Assembly (NCBI GenBank): GCA_030425195.1
Contig: JAUIAV010000014.1
Span: 1-64,000, forward strand
DNA from: Gammaproteobacteria bacterium
GTDB taxonomy: Bacteria > Pseudomonadota > Gammaproteobacteria > Pseudomonadales > Azotimanducaceae
Length of the DNA stretch: 64,000 nucleotides
Reading direction: 5' to 3'
The stretch's first letter is position 1; every line of letters begins with the position of its first letter. A program made the translations under genes and the position numbers. Positions 28,837-36,547 of the stretch are shown here, in pieces. A model generated the notes under the pieces. It did not search any database and was not told the DNA's origin. It saw nothing but the letters and a program-made list of their open reading frames with translations.

Positions 28837-29889
28837 TCAGCGGTGGCCGATGCTGGTGACCCGATCCACCAGACGCTCGAGGCTCGTCTCCGCCTGAGCC
28901 ATCAGCCGCTCTATGGGTTTCTTGTGCTCCACCCAGCGCACCTCGAAGACGTCCCGGTCACCGCAGGCACGCGCCAGATACTCGTCGCTGGTGCAGAGCT
29001 CGTCGATGAGATTCCTGGCCAGGGCTCGCTCTCCGTACCAGACCTCGCCGGTGGCCACCTCATCCATGGACAGCTTCGGCCGCCGGGAACCGACGAACTC
29101 CTGGAAGAGCTCGTGAATGTCTTCCAGCTCCTCGGTGAATTTCTGCCGTCCTTCGTCCGTATTCTCGCCGAGGACGGTCAGCGTACGCTTGTATTTCCCT
29201 GCGGTGATCAGCTCCACGTCCACATCGTGCTTCTTCAGAAGTCTGTGCACGTTGGGAATCTGCGCAAGCACGCCGATGGATCCGATCACGGCAAAGGGTG
29301 CAGCCAGAATCCGATCCGCCACTGCCGCCATCAGGTAGCCGCCGCTCGCCGCCACCTTGTCCACGGCAGCCACGAGCGGGACTCCCGCCTGACGGATCCG
29401 GTCCAGCTGTGAGGCCGCAAGACCGTAACCGTGCACGGCCCCGCCGGGACTCTCGAGACAGATCACCACCTCGTCCGTCTGCTCGGCGAGGGTCAGCACG
29501 GCGGTCACCTCGGTCCGGAGATGATCGACTTTCGAGGCCTGAATATCTCCGTCGAAATGCAGCACGAAGGTACGCGGACGGACTTCGGCAGGCGCTTCTC
29601 CTTCCGGATGCTTCGCGGACTTCTCAGCCTGCTTCTGGTCGGCCTTCTCTTTCTTCTGATCCTGTTTGTGCAGCTTCTTGAAGGCACCGGGCGGCAGTAC
29701 CGCCTGTCGGAGACTGTCCTTCAGGTTGGCGAGACGATCGTTGAGCTTCCTGATTTCCAGATGGCCGGTGATGCTCTGCTGCTGGCGTTTCATGCCGAGC
29801 GATGCCAGCGCCGAGATGATGAGCAGCACGGCCACGACGACGGTGACGGTCTGACCGAGAAAGAGCAGGTAATCGTAGAGGTAGTCCAA
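28837..29889 (-). CDS. sohB: Inner-membrane S49 peptidase SohB
   Basis: A 350-residue periplasm-facing serine protease of the SppA/S49 family. There is an N-terminal membrane segment (about 13-31), a Lys/Glu-rich linker (70-100), then the protease core: FDGDIQASKVDHLR, SPGGAVHGYGLA, the catalytic Ser region VAASGGYLMA and GKYKRTLT with the likely catalytic Lys. The reading frame opens with TTG at 29889; the fit to SohB N-termini (MDYLYDYLLFLGQTVT) supports it, but no clear Shine-Dalgarno sequence is present. Overexpressed SohB compensates for DegP loss in E. coli. Confidence 0.93.
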   Translation of the reverse strand: MDYLYDYLLFLGQTVTVVVAVLLIISALASLGMKRQQQSITGHLEIRKLNDRLANLKDSLRQAVLPPGAFKKLHKQDQKKEKADQKQAEKSAKHPEGEAPAEVRPRTFVLHFDGDIQASKVDHLRTEVTAVLTLAEQTDEVVICLESPGGAVHGYGLAASQLDRIRQAGVPLVAAVDKVAASGGYLMAAVADRILAAPFAVIGSIGVLAQIPNVHRLLKKHDVDVELITAGKYKRTLTVLGENTDEGRQKFTEELEDIHELFQEFVGSRRPKLSMDEVATGEVWYGERALARNLIDELCTSDEYLARACGDRDVFEVRWVEHKKPIERLMAQAETSLERLVDRVTSIGHR

Positions 29890-30015
29890 GAGCGCACCAG
29901 AAACCGGGAAAGCCGGCTACTCTACTCGACCGGTCGGGATTTTACATCCAGCGTCCGCGGCCGACGGCGACGGCCGTTTCTTGATTCGTCGCGGCAAACC
30001 GTGTGAGATTGCCGG

Positions 30016-30354
30016 ATGGCCCTGCGCGCACTTCAGTCCCACCTCGAGAGCACCTTTCATCCGCCGGCGAGTACCGGCCTGGATGCCGTGATCCGCCTCG
30101 CCATTGCCGATGAGATGCTCCAGTTCGAGGTCGCCGACGGACGGATCCTGTTCCACGACGCACAGGCACGACGGCCCGACGCCACCTTCTTCTTCGAGGA
30201 CGTGGACATCGCCTGGGCGCTCCTGTCCGGTCAAGGGGATGCATTCGACGCTTTCATGGAAGGCAGATTCAGGGCCGACGGCTATCTGATGTGGGCCTTC
30301 CGGCTCATGGCCATGTTCCAGTCCGAAAGCCTGCCGGAAACCCCGGTCGAGTAA
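30016..30354 (+). CDS. SCP2 sterol-binding-domain protein
   Basis: A 112-residue single SCP2 domain: LQFEVADGRILFHDAQARRPDATFFF followed by FMEGRFRADGYLMWAFRLMAMF, the usual 'ADGYL' helix of this lipid-binding fold. UbiJ/YhbT-like relatives bind ubiquinone precursors or lipids; the ligand here is unknown. It stands alone between divergent sohB and convergent nudC (8-bp gap). Confidence 0.85.
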   Translation: MALRALQSHLESTFHPPASTGLDAVIRLAIADEMLQFEVADGRILFHDAQARRPDATFFFEDVDIAWALLSGQGDAFDAFMEGRFRADGYLMWAFRLMAMFQSESLPETPVE

Positions 30355-30362
30355 GCCCTGGC

Positions 30363-31202
30363 TCAGGAAGCCGAATTCACCTGATCGATGAACTCGTCGA
30401 TCAGCCAGCGGGAAATGGCCGAGCGCGGCGGCACGTTCGGCAGGTCATTCACATCGAACCAGCGGGCTTCGGCGATCTCCTCGTCCTGGCAGCTGATCTC
30501 GCCGCTCTGATACTGTGCATGAAAACCGAGCATCAGCGAGTTCGGAAACGGCCAGCTCTGTGACCCGAAGTATCTGAGATTACCGACCCGCAATCCCACC
30601 TCTTCCAGAACCTCACGATGCACCGTCTGCTCGATGGACTCGCCAGGTTCGACGAATCCGGCCAGGGTGCTGAACATGTTCGTCGGCCAGTTGGCATTGC
30701 GCGCCAGCAGCATCTGCTCGCCCCGGGTGATGAGCACGATGATGCTCGGCGCCAGTTTCGGGTAGTTGATCAGATCACAGCTCGGGCACTGTCTGGCTCT
30801 GTCCCTGGGGTGATCGATCATGGCGGTGCCGCACCTTCCGCAGTACTGATGTTCGTTGTGCCAGTCGATGATCTGGTGCGCGCGCCCGGCCAGATAGAAA
30901 ACAGACTGCTCCACACGTCCGAGCCAGTCCCGCAGACCGGCCACCGCATAGCCTTCCGGCGCTGCCCCGGCAGCCTGCATGACGTAGATGGACCTGCCGC
31001 GGTGCTCTCCCAGGTAATGCTCGAAGCTGGCTTCCAGATCCATCCAGCGGAGTTCGTCACCGGTCACGGGTCTCGGCACCCCCTGCTCGGAGACGCAGAG
31101 AAAGCCGCCATGCAGCTTGATGAAGAACCAGGCATCGTCCCGGCTGCTGTTCTCCGGCGGGACCACCAGAGATTCGAAATCATCAGGATCGCTCGGCCAC
31201 AT
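30363..31202 (-). CDS. nudC: NAD(+)/NADH pyrophosphatase NudC
   Basis: NudC cleaves NAD(H) and removes NAD caps from RNA. The 279-residue protein has a four-cysteine zinc site (CGRCG and CPSC), the Nudix box GFVEPGESIEQTVHREVLEEVG, and the downstream signature SQSWPFPNSLMLGF (consensus SQPWPFPxS, which distinguishes NADH pyrophosphatases). Length is slightly above E. coli NudC because of the N-terminal domain. Single gene, divergent from nhaB. Confidence 0.94.
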   Translation of the reverse strand: MWPSDPDDFESLVVPPENSSRDDAWFFIKLHGGFLCVSEQGVPRPVTGDELRWMDLEASFEHYLGEHRGRSIYVMQAAGAAPEGYAVAGLRDWLGRVEQSVFYLAGRAHQIIDWHNEHQYCGRCGTAMIDHPRDRARQCPSCDLINYPKLAPSIIVLITRGEQMLLARNANWPTNMFSTLAGFVEPGESIEQTVHREVLEEVGLRVGNLRYFGSQSWPFPNSLMLGFHAQYQSGEISCQDEEIAEARWFDVNDLPNVPPRSAISRWLIDEFIDQVNSAS

Positions 31203-31287
31203 CAGTTTGTTCCTGTGTTGATCGTCTGACGCGAACTTGCCGGGTCGACGCCGCTATTTCAATCCCCCTCTTCAGACGGGGTGAAGG

Positions 31288-31316
31288 TTGGACTCCACCC
31301 TAAGGCTCGATTATCT
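31288..31316 (+). promoter_or_regulatory. Candidate nhaB promoter
   Basis: TTGGAC and TTATCT with a 17-bp spacer lie about 60 bp before the nhaB start in the 174-bp nudC-nhaB divergent gap. Confidence 0.5.
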
Positions 31317-31344
31317 TTGGCGAGCCGCGAATTCAGGCAGGGAA

Positions 31345-31379
31345 GGAGGAACACGCCGACGCCGTTCGGCATCATCATG
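31345..31379 (+). promoter_or_regulatory. Distant Shine-Dalgarno sequence and spacer hairpin of nhaB
   Basis: A strong GGAGG (31345-31349) lies 27 bases from the nhaB ATG (31377), too far for normal initiation. Between them GCCGA (31355-31359) and TCGGC (31366-31370) can form a 5-bp hairpin, leaving about 11 unpaired bases. Folding would bring the ribosome binding site to near-normal distance. Confidence 0.4.
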
Positions 31380-32879
31380 AGCGCACCGATCAAGACGGCG
31401 TCTTTCTGGCACAATTTCCTCGGCCCTGCGCCGGACTGGTACAAGGGCCTCATTCTCGTCTTCCTGGCGATCAATCCGATCCTGGCGATGATCTCTCCGT
31501 TCGTCGCCGGGTGGATCCTCGTGCTGCAGTTCATCTTCACCCTGGCCATGGCACTGCGCTGCTACCCGCTGCAGCCGGGTGGGCTGCTGGCACTCCAGGC
31601 CGTCGTGATCGGGATGACTTCCCCGGAGACGATCCGGGCGGAGGTCTTCAACAACTTCCCGGTGATCCTGCTGCTCATGTTCATGGTCGCCGGCATCTAT
31701 TTCATGAAGGAGCTTCTGCTCTTCACATTTACGAAGATTATTCTAGGAATTCGCTCTAAGTCCATAATTTCTTTACTTTTTTGCGGGGTCTCCGCGTTCC
31801 TGTCCGCGTTTCTGGATGCGCTGACGGTCACCGCGGTGATCATCAGCGTGGCGCTCGGCTTCTATTCCGTCTATCACAAGGTGGCTTCCGGCAAACAGTT
31901 CTCCGACGAACACGAGCACTCTGAGGATGAGGGCATCGGCGAGCTGCATCGGGACGATCTGGAGCGCTTCCGGGCTTTTCTGCGCAATCTTCTGATGCAC
32001 GGCGCCGTCGGCACCGCGCTCGGCGGCGTCTGCACCACCGTCGGAGAACCTCAGAATCTGCTCATCGCCAATCAGGTGGGTTGGGAGTTCGTGGAGTTTT
32101 TCATCCGCATGGCACCGGTCACCATGCCCGTGCTCGTCGTCGGTCTGACCACCTGCTTTCTGCTGGAGCAGATCAAACGTTTCGGCTACGGCGCACAGCT
32201 GCCGGAACCCGTGCGGCAGATCCTGACCGAGTTCGACGCGGAGGAGACGAGGAACCGTACCGATCTGGACCGCGCGCGGCTGGTGATCCAGGCGCTGGCC
32301 GCCATCATTCTGGTGGTCGCTCTGGCCTTCCACTGGGCCGAGGTGGGACTGATCGGCCTGATGGTCATCGTGCTGCAGACGGCTCTGAACGGCATCGTGG
32401 AGGAACATCGAATCGGCCATGCATTCGAGGAGGCGCTGCCGTTCACCGCGCTCCTGGTCGTATTCTTCGGGATCGTCGGCGTCATCGAGGACCAGCACCT
32501 GTTCGCACCGGTCATCACCTACGTCCTCAGTCTCGACGTCTCCGACCAGCCCGGCATCATGTACATCGCCAATGGCCTGCTGTCCGCAATCAGCGACAAC
32601 GTGTTCGTTGCGACCGTCTACATCAACGAGGTGGTGGACGCTTTCAATTCCGGCCGCATCGACCGGGAACACATGAACACGCTGGCCATTGCCATCAACA
32701 CCGGCACCAACATTCCCAGCGTGGCGACACCCAACGGTCAGGCAGCGTTTCTGTTCCTGCTGACCTCGTCGCTGGCGCCGCTCGTCAGGCTCTCCTATGG
32801 ACGCATGGTGATGATGGCGCTGCCCTATACGGTGACCATGGGCCTGACGGGCTGGTTCTGCGTGATGTATTTCTTCTGA
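31377..32879 (+). CDS. nhaB: Na+/H+ antiporter NhaB
   Basis: A 500-residue polytopic membrane protein exchanging Na+ for H+. [11 protein letters not shown] near the start, [21 protein letters not shown], and [21 protein letters not shown] with the later [20 protein letters not shown] are NhaB hallmarks. Start ATG 31377 gives an N-terminus of the same length as E. coli NhaB; an upstream in-frame GTG (31281) overlaps the promoter. Codons from about 31725 to 31785 are strikingly AT-rich compared with the rest of the gene. It is transcribed alone. Confidence 0.95.
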   Translation: MSAPIKTASFWHNFLGPAPDWYKGLILVFLAINPILAMISPFVAGWILVLQFIFTLAMALRCYPLQPGGLLALQAVVIGMTSPETIRAEVFNNFPVILLLMFMVAGIYFMKELLLFTFTKIILGIRSKSIISLLFCGVSAFLSAFLDALTVTAVIISVALGFYSVYHKVASGKQFSDEHEHSEDEGIGELHRDDLERFRAFLRNLLMHGAVGTALGGVCTTVGEPQNLLIANQVGWEFVEFFIRMAPVTMPVLVVGLTTCFLLEQIKRFGYGAQLPEPVRQILTEFDAEETRNRTDLDRARLVIQALAAIILVVALAFHWAEVGLIGLMVIVLQTALNGIVEEHRIGHAFEEALPFTALLVVFFGIVGVIEDQHLFAPVITYVLSLDVSDQPGIMYIANGLLSAISDNVFVATVYINEVVDAFNSGRIDREHMNTLAIAINTGTNIPSVATPNGQAAFLFLLTSSLAPLVRLSYGRMVMMALPYTVTMGLTGWFCVMYFF

Positions 32880-32880
32880 T

Positions 32881-32898
32881 GCCCGCCGGGATGCGGGC
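32881..32898. terminator. Hairpin between convergent nhaB and dnaQ
   Basis: GCCCGC (32881-32886) and GCGGGC (32893-32898) form a 6-bp GC stem with a 6-base loop, filling the gap between the two stop codons. There is no T run, so a possible bidirectional terminator of unknown strength. Confidence 0.35.
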
Positions 32899-33615
32899 TC
32901 AGGCGGAACGCCGCCGCCATACGCTGCCGTCGGCCGCTTCCTGATCGAGCAGATCGAGCCAGGCCTCGTGGGCGGCTGTCTCCTCCGGCGACGCCTCGAG
33001 AATCCTGAGCGCTGCCCGTTCGGTGTCGATCCGGATCATCTTCTCATCCTCTGAAGCAGAACCCCGGTCGTCACCTTCTCCGGCGAACAGCGCAGTCTGC
33101 CCGCCCGTCATCAGCAGATACACGTCCGCGAGGATTTCCGCGTCCAGAAGGGCGCCGTGCAGCGTCCGGGCGGAGTTGTCCACCTCGTAGCGCCGGCACA
33201 GGGCATCCAGGCTGTTCTTCTGACCCGGATGCTTGTGCCGGGCGAGTGCCAGTGAATCCGTCACCTGACAGATCTGGGATATCCGGCGCGGTCCCCCGGA
33301 CAGGCGCGAGAGCTCGTAGTCCAGAAACGCAACGTCGAAAGGCGCGTTGTGAATGATGAGCTCCGCGCCCTCCAGGAACTCCAGGACTTCCCCCGCGATC
33401 TCCGCGAACTTCGGCTTGTCTGCGAGAAACTCCGAGCTGATGCCGTGCACCTCGAAGGCACCGTCGTCGATCTCCCGCTCCGGATTGATGTACTTGTGCA
33501 GCTGGCGGCCGGTATAGCGGCGGTCGACGAGCTCGACGCCGCCGATTTCGATGATCCGGTGTCCCTGGGAAGTCTCCAGCCCCGTGGTTTCCGTATCCAG
33601 AACGACCTGACGCAC
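32899..33615 (-). CDS. dnaQ: DNA polymerase III epsilon subunit (proofreading exonuclease) DnaQ
   Basis: The 238-residue 3'-5' exonuclease of the replicative polymerase core. Exo I DTETTG (D7, E9), Exo II HNAPFDVAFLDYE and Exo III HGALLDAEILADVYLLMTGG are intact. QTALF, directly after Exo III, fits the beta-clamp binding motif position of epsilon. The C-terminal tail should contact the alpha subunit. It starts at GTG 33615, immediately next to the rnhA stop (0-bp gap). rnhA-dnaQ adjacency is usual in gammaproteobacteria, though divergent in E. coli. Confidence 0.95.
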   Translation of the reverse strand: MRQVVLDTETTGLETSQGHRIIEIGGVELVDRRYTGRQLHKYINPEREIDDGAFEVHGISSEFLADKPKFAEIAGEVLEFLEGAELIIHNAPFDVAFLDYELSRLSGGPRRISQICQVTDSLALARHKHPGQKNSLDALCRRYEVDNSARTLHGALLDAEILADVYLLMTGGQTALFAGEGDDRGSASEDEKMIRIDTERAALRILEASPEETAAHEAWLDLLDQEAADGSVWRRRSA

Positions 33616-34053
33616 CTACCCGGCCCCTAACATCTCGTCGATGGCATCGTTCGCTGCCTGATCGACGAGTTCGTTTTCGGTATGGCCGCTGTGACCTTTG
33701 ACCCAGTGCCATTCGACTTCGTGAAGCATCGCGAGCCGGTCGAGCTCCTCCCAGAGATCCTGATTCTTCACCGGCTTTCTGGCCGCCGTCTTCCAGCCGT
33801 TGCGCTTCCAGCGCGCCACCCAGTCCGTGATGCCCTGGCGGACGTACTGGGAGTCGGTGGTCAGCCGGACGCGACCGCTGCGCTTGAGCGCCGCCAGGCC
33901 CTGAATGGCCGCCATGAGCTCCATGCGGTTGTTGGTGGTCTCCGGTTCCGCTCCCTTGATCAGCCGATCCGTGTCTCCATAGCGCAGGTAAGCGGCCCAG
34001 CCGCCCGGCCCCGGGTTTCCGCGACAGGCTCCGTCTGTAAAGATCTCAACCAG
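33616..34053 (-). CDS. rnhA: Ribonuclease HI, apparently initiated at CTG
   Basis: RNase HI cuts RNA in RNA-DNA hybrids. The frame encodes [17 protein letters not shown] (catalytic Asp), [11 protein letters not shown] (Glu), TTDSQYV (Asp), and [19 protein letters not shown] (His and Asp). The first conserved segment lies upstream of the first ATG (33924), and an in-frame TAG lies only three codons before the family start, so initiation must fall in AAG-ACC-CTG-GTT-GAG-ATC. CTG at 34053 is the best choice, with AAGGG ten bases upstream. It overlaps the upstream methyltransferase stop, so reinitiation is likely. 145 residues, near normal. Confidence 0.88.
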   Translation of the reverse strand: MVEIFTDGACRGNPGPGGWAAYLRYGDTDRLIKGAEPETTNNRMELMAAIQGLAALKRSGRVRLTTDSQYVRQGITDWVARWKRNGWKTAARKPVKNQDLWEELDRLAMLHEVEWHWVKGHSGHTENELVDQAANDAIDEMLGAG

Positions 34054-34963
34054 GGTCTTCTATCCCTTCGGCTGGCGGGGACGTTACACCCGTAGAGGCT
34101 ACAGAAGGCGCGACGCCAGGCAGGTAGGCGATGCGTGCCGAGACTTTCGGGTAGGCCGCCGGAACCAGTTCGCGGCCGGATACCGGTGAACGGCGCCAGT
34201 CCGGGCTCACCGCACTCGCCTGCTTCACGGCCGAGATCACGTACACGCCGCCGACGGGCAGCCGCCGTTTCGCGCACCAGGTGCGGATCTTCTGCCAGAC
34301 ACCGTCTGCCGGCGCACTGCCCTCCCTGGCGGCAGCCTGCCGGCTCTGAAAGCCGCTGGCGCCGAATGGAAACTCATATGCAAGGTATTTCACTTCCTGC
34401 TGCAGCTCGAAGCCAAGCACGGCCAGCCAGTCCTGCAGTCGCTGTGAGCTCACGAACCGGAGGCCGCTGAAGCTGTCGTTAAAGAATCTTGCGTAAGCGC
34501 TCCTCAGCCCCCACAGACTCCAGGGGTTGAAGGAGACGATCAGCAGGCGTCCACCGGGCGCCAGGACCCTCGCCACCTCGCGCATGGACCCCCGCGGATC
34601 CCGGGCCGTCTCGAGCACATGATGCAGCACGACGGCATCCAGGGCATTATTGCGCAGGGGAAGTTCATGCAGGTCGGCCCGGAACAGTCCGGTATCGCCT
34701 TCGCCCGGACCGGCATCGGGCATGCCGCAGGTCTCGAGGTGAAAACGGTTGCGAATCATGCACCCGCGCACGGTATCGGTCAGATCCGTGTGGCAACCTG
34801 CCCAGAGCAGCGTATCGCCATGGAAGCGCCGGGCGCAGTCGCTGATCACGGGTGCCTGTTCAGCGAGCAGGCGCCGGCCGACATTTGAATCGAACCAGGT
34901 TGCGAGACGTTCTAGGGAGGAATTTGCCAAGTGAAAGGACATGCAGCAAAGTACCTGATCCAT
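34046..34963 (-). CDS. SAM-dependent methyltransferase (YafS-like)
   Basis: About 305 residues with a class I methyltransferase core: [55 protein letters not shown], where the region after VVLHH and the APGGRL loop match Methyltransf_11. Its place upstream of rnhA-dnaQ matches E. coli yafS; the substrate is unknown. Start uncertain: ATG 34963 or ATG 34942 (AGGT ten bases upstream); a longer frame to 34990 would overlap the divergent mltD start. The 3' end overlaps rnhA. Confidence 0.82.
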   Translation of the reverse strand: MDQVLCCMSFHLANSSLERLATWFDSNVGRRLLAEQAPVISDCARRFHGDTLLWAGCHTDLTDTVRGCMIRNRFHLETCGMPDAGPGEGDTGLFRADLHELPLRNNALDAVVLHHVLETARDPRGSMREVARVLAPGGRLLIVSFNPWSLWGLRSAYARFFNDSFSGLRFVSSQRLQDWLAVLGFELQQEVKYLAYEFPFGASGFQSRQAAAREGSAPADGVWQKIRTWCAKRRLPVGGVYVISAVKQASAVSPDWRRSPVSGRELVPAAYPKVSARIAYLPGVAPSVASTGVTSPPAEGIEDPG

Positions 34964-34980
34964 TCTGACTGCAGCCTCTG

Positions 34981-36537
34981 ATGACCGCAACCATGCGATC
35001 CCGTCGGTTCATTGCGTCTGCCTGCGCGGCGGTGCTGCTCCTCACAGGCTGTCAGAGCACCAGTACGAATACGCCACCGGAAATTCTGGACCTGTCCGTT
35101 CTGGAGGCGCTGGAGCCACCACAGCCTGTGAACCCCTATCTCCTGACGGAGGAAATTGCCCCGGGTGTGGAGATTCCGGATCCGAGTCTCTGGGCCGAGA
35201 TCATCGCCGACTTCCAGCTGGACCGGCATCTGGACCGGAACCGGGTGCAGCAGGAGCTGCGCTGGATGAAGCGTCATCCCAGCTATCTGCACAACATGCG
35301 CGCGCGGCTTGAGCGGCATCTGGCTTACATCCATGCACAGGTCGAAGCGCGAGGGATGCCCGGTGAGCTGGCCCTGCTGCCCATCGTGGAGAGCGCGCTG
35401 GACCCCTATGCCTTCTCACACGGTGGTGCTGCCGGCCTCTGGCAGTTCATTCCGGCAACGGCCAAGCGCTTCGGACTGGAGAGAAACTGGTGGTACGAAG
35501 GCCGCCGGGATCCGGTGGCGGCTACCGACGCCGCACTCGACTATCTCGAGTATCTTCATGAGCGCTTCGACGACTGGCTGCTGGCCCTCGCCAGCTACAA
35601 TGCCGGGGAAGGCAACGTCAGCCGAGCGAAGCGCCGGGCGCCGGACGGGGCCGATTTCTTCGACCTGAAGCTGCCGCGCGAAACCAGCGCCTACGTGCCC
35701 CGCCTGCTGGCGCTGGCAGAGCTGGTGGCCAATCCAGAGGAACTCGGTGTGGAACTGCCTCCGCTTTCACCCGACATTCCGTTCCAGGTCGTCGACACGG
35801 GCTCTCAGATGGACCTGAGCGTCATCAGCCGCGTGACCGAAATCGACCTGAAAACCCTCTATCAGTGGAATCCCGCCCTGAATCAGTGGTCCACACCACC
35901 GAAAGGACCTCACCATCTGATCCTGCCCGCCGAGTACGCACCCCGGGCCGCCGCGAAAATTGCAGCAGTACCGGAGGCCGAGCGCGTGCAATGGCTGCGG
36001 GTCACGGTGCGCTCCGGCGACACCCTGAGTCAGCTCGCCAGCCGCCATCGGACGGACGTGGCCAGTCTGAAACAGGCGAACGGACTGCGGTCGTCGCGCA
36101 TCACCGTCGGCGACTCCCTGCTGATCCCGAAATCACCTGAGGCGCTGTCCAACAGCATTGCCAGTCGCAATCAGGGCACCACCTACGTGGTCCAGAACGG
36201 CGATTCGCTCTGGACGATCAGCCGGGCGCACAACATCCCGATCAACAGGCTGATGAAGACCAACCACGTGGGCCCGAAGGACTACCTGAGGGTGGGTCAG
36301 AAGCTCACCCTCCCGGACACCTCCGCTTCGCCGATGACGGTGAGCAGCAGCCGCAAGGCAGAGATCCGGAAGGTCCGCTACGGCGTCCGCCGCGGGGATT
36401 CACTGGCCCGGATCGCCTCGAAGTTCAATGTGCGGATCAACGACATCGTCAGCTGGAACAAGCTGAACGCGAAAGACTACCTGCAACCCGGACAGACGCT
36501 CCTGCTCTACATCAACGCATCCACCGGAACCGACTGA
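34981..36537 (+). CDS. mltD: Membrane-bound lytic murein transglycosylase D
   Basis: A 518-residue lipoprotein that cleaves peptidoglycan glycan chains. A signal peptide ends with the lipobox LLTGC (lipidated C24). The SLT domain carries catalytic E137 in LPIVESALDPYAFSHGGAAGLWQFIPATA and the later LALASYNAGEGNV. Three C-terminal LysM repeats (about 338-385, 400-445, 464-512; each with a GDxL core) bind peptidoglycan. It is divergent from the methyltransferase-rnhA-dnaQ set, with about 17-40 bp between starts. No gloB gene is present between them. Confidence 0.96.
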   Translation: MTATMRSRRFIASACAAVLLLTGCQSTSTNTPPEILDLSVLEALEPPQPVNPYLLTEEIAPGVEIPDPSLWAEIIADFQLDRHLDRNRVQQELRWMKRHPSYLHNMRARLERHLAYIHAQVEARGMPGELALLPIVESALDPYAFSHGGAAGLWQFIPATAKRFGLERNWWYEGRRDPVAATDAALDYLEYLHERFDDWLLALASYNAGEGNVSRAKRRAPDGADFFDLKLPRETSAYVPRLLALAELVANPEELGVELPPLSPDIPFQVVDTGSQMDLSVISRVTEIDLKTLYQWNPALNQWSTPPKGPHHLILPAEYAPRAAAKIAAVPEAERVQWLRVTVRSGDTLSQLASRHRTDVASLKQANGLRSSRITVGDSLLIPKSPEALSNSIASRNQGTTYVVQNGDSLWTISRAHNIPINRLMKTNHVGPKDYLRVGQKLTLPDTSASPMTVSSSRKAEIRKVRYGVRRGDSLARIASKFNVRINDIVSWNKLNAKDYLQPGQTLLLYINASTGTD

Positions 36538-36547
36538 GCCGGCCCGA

